Assembly: GCA_019118445.1 (NCBI GenBank)
Contig: DWYY01000045.1
Span: 1-64,000, forward strand
Direction: 5' to 3'
Source of the DNA: Candidatus Eisenbergiella merdipullorum
GTDB lineage: Bacteria; Bacillota; Clostridia; Lachnospirales; Lachnospiraceae
Length of the DNA stretch: 64,000 nucleotides
This document shows, in pieces, positions 55,917 to 64,000 of this stretch; within the stretch, counting starts at the first letter, position 1; every line of letters starts with the position of its first letter. The position numbers were made by a program, and so were the translations under genes. A model generated the notes under the pieces. The model was not told the DNA's origin, did not search any database, and worked only from the letters and a program-made list of their open reading frames with translations.

Positions 55917-56951
55917 TTAGAGGATCTTTCTCACCCATCCTTCCGGCCCTTCGATCCTGCCCATCTGAATGCCGGTCAGCGTATCATACAGCTTCTTGAC
56001 CACAGGTCCCATTTCCTCCATTCCGCTGGGGAGACAGATTTCCTTTCCGTGATCCACGATCTTGCCTACCGGGCAGATCACCGCAGCAGTTCCGCACAGT
56101 CCGCATTCCGCGAAATCCTTCACCTCTTCCAGCTTCACGGGACGTTCTTCCACTTCCATTCCAAGGATGTCTCTTGCGACCACCACCAGGGAACGTCTTG
56201 TGATGGAAGGAAGGATGCTTGCAGACTTAGGGATCACGATCTTTCCGTCTTTATCCACAAACAGGAAATTCGCCCCTCCGGTCTCCTCCACGTAGGTCCT
56301 CGTCGCGGGATCCAGGAACATGTTCTCATCGAATCCGTTCGCATGCGCGGTCACGCCTGCATGCAGGCTCATCGCGTAATTCAGTCCGGCCTTGATATGG
56401 CCCGTCCCGTGCGGGGCAGCCCTGTCAAAGTCGCTGACGCAGATGGTGATGGGCTTTGCGCCGCCCTTGAAATAAGGTCCCACAGGAGTGACAAACACGC
56501 GGAACTGATATTCCTCCGCCGGCTTCACGCCGATCACCGGAGAGCTTGCAAACATATAGGGACGGATGTAAAGCGTCGCCCCGCTTCCATAAGGAGGAAC
56601 CCATGCAGCATTCGCCTTCACCACCTGGTCAATCGCATCCAGGAATCTCTCTTTAGGGAAAGGCGGCATCTCCAGCCTCTTTGCGCTGTCGATCATACGC
56701 TCCGCGTTCAGGTCAGGGCGGAAGGTAACGATGTGGCCTTCCTCCGTCGTATACGCCTTCAGGCCCTCGAATACCTCCTGGCAGTACTGCAGGATTCCCG
56801 CGCATTCATTCAGCACCACATTTGCATCATCCGTCAGTTCGCCATCATCCCAGGCTCCGTTTTTATAATTGGAAACATAACGCTTATCCGTTACCATATA
56901 GGCGAATCCAAGATTGGCCCACTCGATGTTCTTCTTCTCCATCGTTCTCAC
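55917..56951 (-). CDS. ilvE: Branched-chain amino acid aminotransferase
   Basis: YCQEVFEGLKAY, RPYMFASSPVIGV, HIKAGLNYAMSLHAG, VEETGGANFLFV. Confidence 0.95.
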   Translation of the reverse strand: MRTMEKKNIEWANLGFAYMVTDKRYVSNYKNGAWDDGELTDDANVVLNECAGILQYCQEVFEGLKAYTTEEGHIVTFRPDLNAERMIDSAKRLEMPPFPKERFLDAIDQVVKANAAWVPPYGSGATLYIRPYMFASSPVIGVKPAEEYQFRVFVTPVGPYFKGGAKPITICVSDFDRAAPHGTGHIKAGLNYAMSLHAGVTAHANGFDENMFLDPATRTYVEETGGANFLFVDKDGKIVIPKSASILPSITRRSLVVVARDILGMEVEERPVKLEEVKDFAECGLCGTAAVICPVGKIVDHGKEICLPSGMEEMGPVVKKLYDTLTGIQMGRIEGPEGWVRKIL

Positions 56952-57074
56952 TCCTCACTTTCCGTACTTTATTCTGATACTCTGTTAAACTTATTGATAT
57001 CGAGTGTTATTATAGCACCATTTCTATCAGCGTCAAAGTTTTTTTTGAAAAGAATAACATGATATAAATCCTGG

Positions 57075-58016
57075 TCACAGCATTTTTCTCTTCCGCAGGA
57101 TGCGGATCGCAATGACGCATATCAGAAGGATCACGATACAGATGATAGCAAATCCGAAGGGAGTATTGGCAAAAGGCATCCACCGTTCATCCACATTCAT
57201 TCCGTAGATCCCGGAAATGATCGTCGGGATTGCCATAACGATCGTGATGGCAGCCAGGTATTTCATGGCCGTATTCAGGCGGTTGTCGCTGACGGAGCTG
57301 AGCAGCTCCCTGGTTCCCTTGATGATATCCCGGTAGATCTGCGTCATCTCGATCGCCTGCTGGTTTTCCACCACTACGTCCTCCAGAAGGTCCTGATCCT
57401 CCGGATACTTCTTGATCCGGTTGTAGCGCACAAGCCGTTCGAATACCACCTTGTTCGCCCGCAGGGAGGTGTCGAAATACACCAGGTTGGATTCCAGTTC
57501 GTGCAGGTCGATCAGATCCACATCCTCCGTGTCGTTTCCGATATGCTCTTCGATCGCCTTCCTCCTGCGGTCCACGATGCGCAGATAGGACTGATACAGA
57601 AGACAGGTACGCCAGAATATCTGGTAAATAAAACGCACCTGCTTTTTGGTGCTGAATTCCTTCACCAGATTTTCCGTAAAAGCCTTCAAAACCGGCGTTT
57701 CCTCCGCGCAGACCGTGATCAGTGTCTCATTTACCAGGATCAGGCCCAGCGGGATGGTGGTATAAGCCTCTCTTTTATGTCTGTATTCAATGGTGGGAAT
57801 ATCGAATAAGATCAGCGAATACTCGTTGCTCACATCCACACGCGAACTTTCCTCATCATCCAGCGCGGCCCTTACGTCCGCCGGATCGACCTCATATGTC
57901 TCCGCTACCAGACTGCACTCCTCCGCCGTAGGATCAGTGAGCGCCACCCAGATTCCCGGCTGAAATTCATCCACCTCATGGATGATGTTATGATCTGTCA
58001 TATACCTCTTAATCAT
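57075..58016 (-). CDS. corA: CorA-family Mg2+/divalent cation transporter
   Basis: Two C-terminal TM helices with YGMN motif (ISGIYGMNVDERWMPF). Confidence 0.94.
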   Translation of the reverse strand: MIKRYMTDHNIIHEVDEFQPGIWVALTDPTAEECSLVAETYEVDPADVRAALDDEESSRVDVSNEYSLILFDIPTIEYRHKREAYTTIPLGLILVNETLITVCAEETPVLKAFTENLVKEFSTKKQVRFIYQIFWRTCLLYQSYLRIVDRRRKAIEEHIGNDTEDVDLIDLHELESNLVYFDTSLRANKVVFERLVRYNRIKKYPEDQDLLEDVVVENQQAIEMTQIYRDIIKGTRELLSSVSDNRLNTAMKYLAAITIVMAIPTIISGIYGMNVDERWMPFANTPFGFAIICIVILLICVIAIRILRKRKML

Positions 58017-58080
58017 TGCGTTGTCCCCGCTTCATGCCTGCCTGCTGTGCTGTTTATAACTTTTCCGGACTTCCTGCCCT

Positions 58081-58572
58081 TTATGCTTTTCTCACGTATT
58101 TCAGAAAATGATAAGTGGTGTCAAAATAACTCATCTCGTCGCTGTCCGCGGCGATCTCCCAATCGCCGTCCGCATCCAGATCAGGGAAATAAGCGTCCGC
58201 GTCATAAGCCCTGTCGATCTTCGTCACATGGACAGTATCGCAGTACGGAAGGAGCTGCCGGTACACGCTCTCCCCGCCGATGACGTAAATATCCTCATCC
58301 GCGTATTTTTTCAGCTCGTCAAGAAGCTCTTCCACCGAATGGACCACAACCGCTCCCTTCACCTGATAATCCGTATTTCTGGTCAGGACAATGTTTGTCC
58401 GACCCGACAGCGGCATGCCGCCCGGAAAGGTATCCATGGTCTTTCGTCCCAGCACCACGACCTTTCCGAGCGTTTCCCTGCGGAACATCTTGTGGTCCGC
58501 GGGAATGCGCACAAGAAGGTCTCCCTTACTGCCGATCGCCCAGTTTTCATCCACAGCTACTATCATGTTCAT
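58081..58572 (-). CDS. folA: Dihydrofolate reductase
   Basis: MIVAVDENWAIGSKGDLLVRIPADHKMFR, VVLGRKTMDTFPGGMPL, IYVIGGESVYRQLLP. Confidence 0.95.
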   Translation of the reverse strand: MNMIVAVDENWAIGSKGDLLVRIPADHKMFRRETLGKVVVLGRKTMDTFPGGMPLSGRTNIVLTRNTDYQVKGAVVVHSVEELLDELKKYADEDIYVIGGESVYRQLLPYCDTVHVTKIDRAYDADAYFPDLDADGDWEIAADSDEMSYFDTTYHFLKYVRKA

Positions 58573-58593
58573 TTTCTTATCTTTCCTTCCTCG

Positions 58594-59442
58594 TCAGATC
58601 GCGATCGGGATATCCCTGATCTGCTCTCCCGTCACATAATCGTCCACCCGCACGTCGTTCCTGGTGAACCGGTAAAAATCCTTCACCTCCGGATTCAGCC
58701 AGAATTTCGGAGCCGGATAAGGCGTTCTTTTGATCAGTTCCTTTATGATCGGGATATGCCTGTCGTAGATATGCGCGTCAGCGATCACATGCACCAGCTC
58801 TCCCACATTCATATCGCACACCTGCGCGAGCATATGCACCAGCACCGCATACTGCACCACATTCCAGTTGTTCGCCGCGAGCACGTCCTGAGAACGCTGG
58901 TTTAAGATCGCGTTCAGCGTAAGCCTCCCTTCCCCTTTCTTCTGCGTCACGTTAAAGGTCATGCTGTAGGCACAGGGATAGAGGTTCATCTCATGCAGGT
59001 CCTGATGCACATAAATATTGGTCAGGATGCGGCGGCTGAAAGGATTGTGCTTCAGATCATAGATCACCCGGTCCACCTGGTCCATCATCCCTTCTTTATA
59101 CTGATGCTTCACACCAAGCTGATAGCCGTAGGCTTTTCCGATGGAACCGTCCGCATCCGCCCATTCGTCCCAGATATGGCTGTGCAGATCATGGATATTA
59201 TTGGATTTTTTCTGCCAGATCCACAGCATCTCGTCGGTCGCGCTCTTTAATGCCGTCCGCCTCAGCGTCAGGATGGGGAACTCTTTTGAAAGGTCATAGC
59301 GGTTCACCACTCCGAATTTCTTGATCGTATAAGCGGGCGTCCCGTCCGGCCACCTGGGCCTCACCTTCTCACCCTCCGTGCTCGTTCCGTTTTCCAGGAT
59401 ATCCTTACACATATTGATAAATATGATATCTGCCTGACTCAT
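58594..59442 (-). CDS. thyA: Thymidylate synthase
   Basis: SKEFPILTLRRTALKSATDEMLWIWQKKSNNI, LYPCAYSMTFNV, NQRSQDVLAANNWNVVQYA; start inferred from GGAGG spacing. Confidence 0.93.
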   Translation of the reverse strand: MSQADIIFINMCKDILENGTSTEGEKVRPRWPDGTPAYTIKKFGVVNRYDLSKEFPILTLRRTALKSATDEMLWIWQKKSNNIHDLHSHIWDEWADADGSIGKAYGYQLGVKHQYKEGMMDQVDRVIYDLKHNPFSRRILTNIYVHQDLHEMNLYPCAYSMTFNVTQKKGEGRLTLNAILNQRSQDVLAANNWNVVQYAVLVHMLAQVCDMNVGELVHVIADAHIYDRHIPIIKELIKRTPYPAPKFWLNPEVKDFYRFTRNDVRVDDYVTGEQIRDIPIAI

Positions 59443-59470
59443 CATTACCTCCAGTTCATCGTGTACGGCA

Positions 59471-61078
59471 TCACACCTTCCATTTATCGCAGAGCGCATT
59501 GATCTGATCCGCGAATCTTGCCAGATCTTTGTTCGCCATTCCCTTCGCGCCGCGGATGACCGCGATGAGGCGCGCTCCCGCCGCCTCCAGCCTCGCGTAA
59601 ACGCTGTTTTTCACTGCGGGCGCCTTCGCCGCCTTCTCCTTCAGCACAGGCCCCGCTTCATATTCATAGGCATCACTGATCAGATCGAACCTGGAACCGC
59701 TGTAGGGCGCGCAGGTCCGGTATCCATGCTCTCTGCTCAGCTCTTCCGCGAACGCGGTGCAGACGGAATCTTCCCCGTGCACGATAAAGACCCGGCGCGG
59801 CTTCTGCACAAAGCCGGACAGCCAGTCGATGAGGCCGTTCTTGTCGGCGTGTCCGCTCATTCCCTTAAATGCCACTATGGCTGCTTTCACATCCACCGTC
59901 TCCCCGAAAAGCTTCACTTCCTGTGCGCCCTCCAGGATCTTGCGCCCCAGGGTTCCCACGGACTGATAGCCCACAAAAAGGATGGTGCATTCCGGCCGCC
60001 AGATGTTGTGTTTCAGATGATGCCTGATCCTTCCCGCTTCACACATGCCGGAAGCGGAAATGATCACCTTGGGCGTATCGTCAAAATTGATGGCCTTCGA
60101 CTCGTCGCTGGTAATGGAAAGCTTCAGTCCGGGAAAGGAAAGCGGATTGATCCCCTGATTCACCAGTTCCATCGCTTCCTCGTCAAAACATTCGTACACA
60201 TTGCGTTCAAAAACCTCTGTGGCGTCCACCGCCAGCGGGCTGTCCACATAAACCGGGAAATTCCCATGCCCCGTCACCAGATTTTCTTCTTTGATCTTCC
60301 GGATGATATACAGGACCTCCTGCGTCCTCCCCACCGCGAAAGAAGGGATCACCACGTTTCCGCCCCGGTCAAAGGTTTCCTGGATCAGCCCGGCCAGGTC
60401 CTTCACATAGTCCGGCCGGCCGGTTTCGTGCAGCCGGTCTCCATAAGTGGACTCCATGATGACATAGTCCGCCTGCGCCGTTTTCTGGGGATTACGGATC
60501 AGGGGCTGGTCGTGATTTCCTACATCCCCGGAAAAACACAGCTTTCTCTCGATCCCGTTTTCCTTCAGCCATACCTCGATGCTGGAAGAGCCGAGCAGAT
60601 GTCCGATATCCGTGAAACGGATCCGGACCCCGTCACACACCTCGATCTCTTTTTGGTAATCACAGGGGACCAGCAGGGAAATGGTCCCTTCCGCATCCTC
60701 CATCGTATAGGGCGGCTCATAGACCTCCGAGCCCGCGTGCCGCTTCGCCTTCCTGCTTTTCCATTCCGCTTCCTGCTGCTGGATATGCGCGCAGTCGCGC
60801 AGCATGATATCACAGAGCTGGGCCGTCGCCCGCGTGGCGAAGATCTTTCCCCGAAAGCCCCTTGCATACAACTGCGGCAGCATGCCCGAATGGTCCACAT
60901 GAGCATGCGTCAGGAACACATAGTCTATCTGCGCCTCCGGCACAGGAAGCGGGGCGTTTTCAAATGGATTGGCCCCCTGTTCCATGCCTTTATCCACCAG
61001 CATATGCACGCCTGCCGCTTCCAGATAATGACAGCTCCCCGTCACCTCATGATCTGCTCCGATAAAAACAAGCTTCAT
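59471..61078 (-). CDS. MBL-fold, beta-CASP RNA metallohydrolase
   Basis: FLTHAHVDHSGMLPQL, MESTYGDRLH, VIPSFAVGRTQEVLYII, SASGMCEAGRIRHHLKHNI, GHADKNGLIDWL. Confidence 0.93.
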   Translation of the reverse strand: MKLVFIGADHEVTGSCHYLEAAGVHMLVDKGMEQGANPFENAPLPVPEAQIDYVFLTHAHVDHSGMLPQLYARGFRGKIFATRATAQLCDIMLRDCAHIQQQEAEWKSRKAKRHAGSEVYEPPYTMEDAEGTISLLVPCDYQKEIEVCDGVRIRFTDIGHLLGSSSIEVWLKENGIERKLCFSGDVGNHDQPLIRNPQKTAQADYVIMESTYGDRLHETGRPDYVKDLAGLIQETFDRGGNVVIPSFAVGRTQEVLYIIRKIKEENLVTGHGNFPVYVDSPLAVDATEVFERNVYECFDEEAMELVNQGINPLSFPGLKLSITSDESKAINFDDTPKVIISASGMCEAGRIRHHLKHNIWRPECTILFVGYQSVGTLGRKILEGAQEVKLFGETVDVKAAIVAFKGMSGHADKNGLIDWLSGFVQKPRRVFIVHGEDSVCTAFAEELSREHGYRTCAPYSGSRFDLISDAYEYEAGPVLKEKAAKAPAVKNSVYARLEAAGARLIAVIRGAKGMANKDLARFADQINALCDKWKV

Positions 61079-61180
61079 AATTCCCCTCCATTCCGGCTTA
61101 CCTCCGCCCAACAAACCGCCGCTGCTCCACACCCAGTATAACATGGTATGACCGCAGCGGCAAATTTATTTCTCTCCTCT

Positions 61181-62380
61181 TTATTCTTCCCCGTAGATCT
61201 CCTTTCTGATATAGGCGCGGTTCTGATCAAAATCCACCTGCAGCACGGCCATTCCCCTTATGTTCGCGTTGGAATACGTGCCGTCTAACGGCAGGCTGTC
61301 CTGCACGAACTCATAGCTCAGCAGCTTTCCAGCCGACAGGGCGAGCCTCATGCATTCCCCCTGCGTCAGATTGGTGGTCAGGTTCGGGAACAGGCCTTCT
61401 ATCACCTCTCCCGGATTGGTCAGCACCGCGGCCGGAAGCTTGCGGAACACGGCGGAAAGAACGTTCCTCTGTCTCTGGGTCCGTTCAAAGTCCGTGCCGA
61501 TATACCGGTTCCTGCAGTACGCCAGCGCCTGCGCGCCGTTCAGATGAATGTTTCCCGAAAGCGACGTGTCCAGATAATCCGTATCGATCGGCATTCCCCT
61601 CAGCTCATTATATTCATTCAGATAAGCGTTCACCCACTGCACTTCTTCATTGGACAGCTCCAGTTCCACGCCGCCCACCGCATCCACCAGATTGGCGAAA
61701 GCCTCAAAGTTCACCACTGCATAATGGGAAACCTCCGTACCGAAATTCTGGTTCACCGTCTCCATCAGAAGCTCCGGGCCGCCATAAGCAAAAGCCGCAT
61801 TCAGCCGGTTCCCATCATGGCCCGGGATATCCACATACATATCCCTTAGAAGCGAAGTCATATGCACCGTTTTCGTTCGGTCGCTGATGGTGAGCAGGAT
61901 CATCGCATCCGAACGACCTTCCGTCCCGGACGTCCTGGAATCGCTGCCGATCAGCAGCAGAGATGTAACGCCGTCCTCCTTCAGCGGCCCGTCCGTCCCT
62001 TCAGCCGTCTCCTCCACGTTCATCTCGTTGTACACCACCCCGACGAGCAGATACAGCCCGCCGAAAAAAATGACCAGAAGGATGAGAACGGCCGCTGCAA
62101 ACTTCTTCAGCCCGGAACGTTTTTTCTTTCTTCCATTCCTGCCCGAAGGCTCTTTTTTCTTCCGGGATTCTCCTTCCGCCTCTTTCCAGGCTCTGCCTTC
62201 CGCTTTGTTCTCCGCATCCTCACAGGAGTCTTCTGTGTCCTCCCAGGCTGCGCCTTCCAGGGAGTCCTCGTCCTCCAAAGCCTCTTCGCCGCCTTTTCCG
62301 ATCCCGTCTACCTCACGTTCCAGAAACTGCTCCAGTCCTTTCTGGATCTGTTCCATCTCATTTTCTGTCTTTTTTTCCAT
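61181..62380 (-). CDS. LytR-CpsA-Psr (LCP) family protein
   Basis: Acidic cytoplasmic N-terminus, TM, LLLIGSDSRTSGTEGRSDAMILLTI...SLLRDMYVDIPGHDGNRLNAAFAYGG; start uncertain. Confidence 0.9.
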   Translation of the reverse strand: MEKKTENEMEQIQKGLEQFLEREVDGIGKGGEEALEDEDSLEGAAWEDTEDSCEDAENKAEGRAWKEAEGESRKKKEPSGRNGRKKKRSGLKKFAAAVLILLVIFFGGLYLLVGVVYNEMNVEETAEGTDGPLKEDGVTSLLLIGSDSRTSGTEGRSDAMILLTISDRTKTVHMTSLLRDMYVDIPGHDGNRLNAAFAYGGPELLMETVNQNFGTEVSHYAVVNFEAFANLVDAVGGVELELSNEEVQWVNAYLNEYNELRGMPIDTDYLDTSLSGNIHLNGAQALAYCRNRYIGTDFERTQRQRNVLSAVFRKLPAAVLTNPGEVIEGLFPNLTTNLTQGECMRLALSAGKLLSYEFVQDSLPLDGTYSNANIRGMAVLQVDFDQNRAYIRKEIYGEE

Positions 62381-62801
62381 ATCCTCATGCTCCTTTCCGG
62401 GAGCCGCTGTCCTCTTCCGGCTTCTGCCCCATTTTCTCCTGTCAAATGCCGTCCGGCCGTCCGCCTCAGGCCTTTGCGCTGCGCACATTGACTCAGGTTC
62501 CACCGCATCCGGTGCAGATTTCAATATGCCTCAGTATACCACAAATGGATCAAAAAAAGGAATGCTTCAGAAATATTTAAGAAAGGATGTGACGGAAAAC
62601 TGGGTAGAGCCGGATATCAGTGCGATATGTGACAAAAACAAAATCTCAGAGCGTGGGTGTACCGGCGCTTTCGACTGGATGATCGAGGATCCGGCAGAGC
62701 CCCGTTGATTTCTGTCTGACTTTTTTTGCATAACTTTTTTCGGACAAGAAACAGCGGCTTTCAAGAATCACGAAAGCCGCTGTTTTACTGGATTCTATAA
62801 G

Positions 62802-62874
62802 AGCGATAGACGGGGCTCGAACCCGCGGTCTCGACCTTGGCAAGGTCGCGCGTTACCAACTACGCCACTATCGC
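62802..62874 (-). tRNA. tRNA-Gly(GCC)
   Basis: Cloverleaf on minus strand; anticodon loop TTGCCAA; GCGATAG/CTATCGC acceptor; TTCGAGC loop. Confidence 0.93.
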
Positions 62875-62972
62875 ATTCATGTCTGCCCGCCGTCTTCCCG
62901 ACGGGCAAGTATTACTATACATGAACTTTACATGATTGTCAACAGTTTTTTTCTCACGGCATGTTTTTCTGC

Positions 62973-64000
62973 TTACATGGACTGTCCGCACTTCACCCGA
63001 TAGATCCGTGTCAGAGAATCGTTGATCCTGTCTTCATCGATCGTTCCGTTCTGGACGGCAGCGATCACTCCTTCATAAGCGGTAACAAAATCCTCCGGCA
63101 TCAGGATCATGTCCGCACCGGCCTTCAGCGCCCTAATTGCCGCTTCATCCGCCGTATAATACTGAGAAATGGCCGACATGTTCATGGCATCTGTGATCAC
63201 GATCCCGTTATATCCAAGCTGCCCTCTCAGGATTTCCGTGATGATCTTTTCATTCATGGAAGCCGGGACCTTGTCGCCATCCGTCAGGCCCGGGGCAGAA
63301 ATATGCCCCACCATCACCATATCTGCCCCTGCTTCTATTCCCGCTGAAAAAGGGAGGAATTCCACCGTCTGCATCTGTTCCAGGGTCCTGTCCGTTTCCA
63401 CCTGTCCATCATGAGAATCCCCTGCCGTATCCCCATGTCCCGGAAAATGCTTGAGACACGCGCTCACGCCGTTTTCCTCAAGGCCCTGCACCTCGGAAGC
63501 GACCATCTGCGAAACGACAGCGGGATCGTTTCCAAATGATCTGTCTCCGATCACGGTATTATCGGGATTGGTCAGCACATCCGCCACCGGGGCAAAATCC
63601 AGATTGAACCCATATTCCTTCAGATACGCCCCGATTGCCGCGCCGGCCGCATATGCCTCAGAAGCGTCCTGCGATGCGCCGATATCCGCCATGGGACCCA
63701 CGTTTTCAAGTCCCAGGCCGTCTGCCACACGCGCGACACGCCCGCCTTCCTCATCCACGCCGAGGAACAGCGGATATTTGCTGTAAGAGACCGTATTTGC
63801 AAGCATTTCCTTCAATTGGGAAGCGGACTGGATATTTTGGGCAAAATAGACCAGTCCTCCCACCGGATAACGCTCCAGCGCCTCTTTGGTGCTCTCCCCT
63901 GCCTGCACCGCCGTGCCGACTCCGGTAAGCTGTTCCGGTGTGATGATGAACAATCCTGCTACCTTTTCTTCCAGGGTCATGGATCCCACGTAACTGCTGA
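62973..64000 (-). CDS. Glycoside hydrolase family 3 (NagZ-like), 5' end truncated by window
   Basis: GVDEEGGRVARV, KHFPGHGDTAGDSHDGQVETDRT, IVITDAMNMSAI; frame remains open to the window edge (SSYVGSMTLEEKV). Confidence 0.92.
   Translation of the reverse strand, partial: SSYVGSMTLEEKVAGLFIITPEQLTGVGTAVQAGESTKEALERYPVGGLVYFAQNIQSASQLKEMLANTVSYSKYPLFLGVDEEGGRVARVADGLGLENVGPMADIGASQDASEAYAAGAAIGAYLKEYGFNLDFAPVADVLTNPDNTVIGDRSFGNDPAVVSQMVASEVQGLEENGVSACLKHFPGHGDTAGDSHDGQVETDRTLEQMQTVEFLPFSAGIEAGADMVMVGHISAPGLTDGDKVPASMNEKIITEILRGQLGYNGIVITDAMNMSAISQYYTADEAAIRALKAGADMILMPEDFVTAYEGVIAAVQNGTIDEDRINDSLTRIYRVKCGQSM

Overview
The window looks like a chromosomal segment of a Firmicute, probably Lachnospiraceae/Clostridia. 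This is inferred from gene content: class III FBPase, YerC, DUF1836, DUF5716/5717 and InlB-type repeats. Most genes are housekeeping: rlmD, pcrA, dapA/dapB under a lysine riboswitch, fbp, typA, purA/B/F/C, htpG with a CIRCE box, glgB, ilvE, corA, folA/thyA, an LCP protein and a GH3 enzyme, plus four tRNAs. The standout region is ~18.3-27.4 kb. It holds a six-gene minus-strand sortase pilus operon: InlB-repeat adhesin, 83-aa coiled coil, signal-peptidase-like protein, Spy0128-like major pilin, class B sortase and minor pilin. Gene order resembles the S. pyogenes FCT-3/4 pilus islands (cpa-sipA-fctA-srtC-fctB). The signal-peptidase homologue has Asp/Gly where Ser/Lys are expected, as in SipA. 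Directly upstream is a ~390-bp segment bounded by 24-bp inverted repeats (23/24 identical). It carries a perfect TTGACA-N17-TATAAT promoter that currently points away from the pilus genes, and an intrinsic terminator that points toward them. A tyrosine recombinase gene abuts it, with its stop codon inside the right repeat. I read this as a recombinase-driven phase-variable pilus switch, captured OFF. Secondary items include a DUF5717/Hsp70-like/TPR three-gene locus, a eukaryotic-type HisA, a stand-alone AP2-domain protein, a tandem-OB SSB, and a toxin-antitoxin pair inside the purine cluster. All calls come from reading the sequence; no database search was run.
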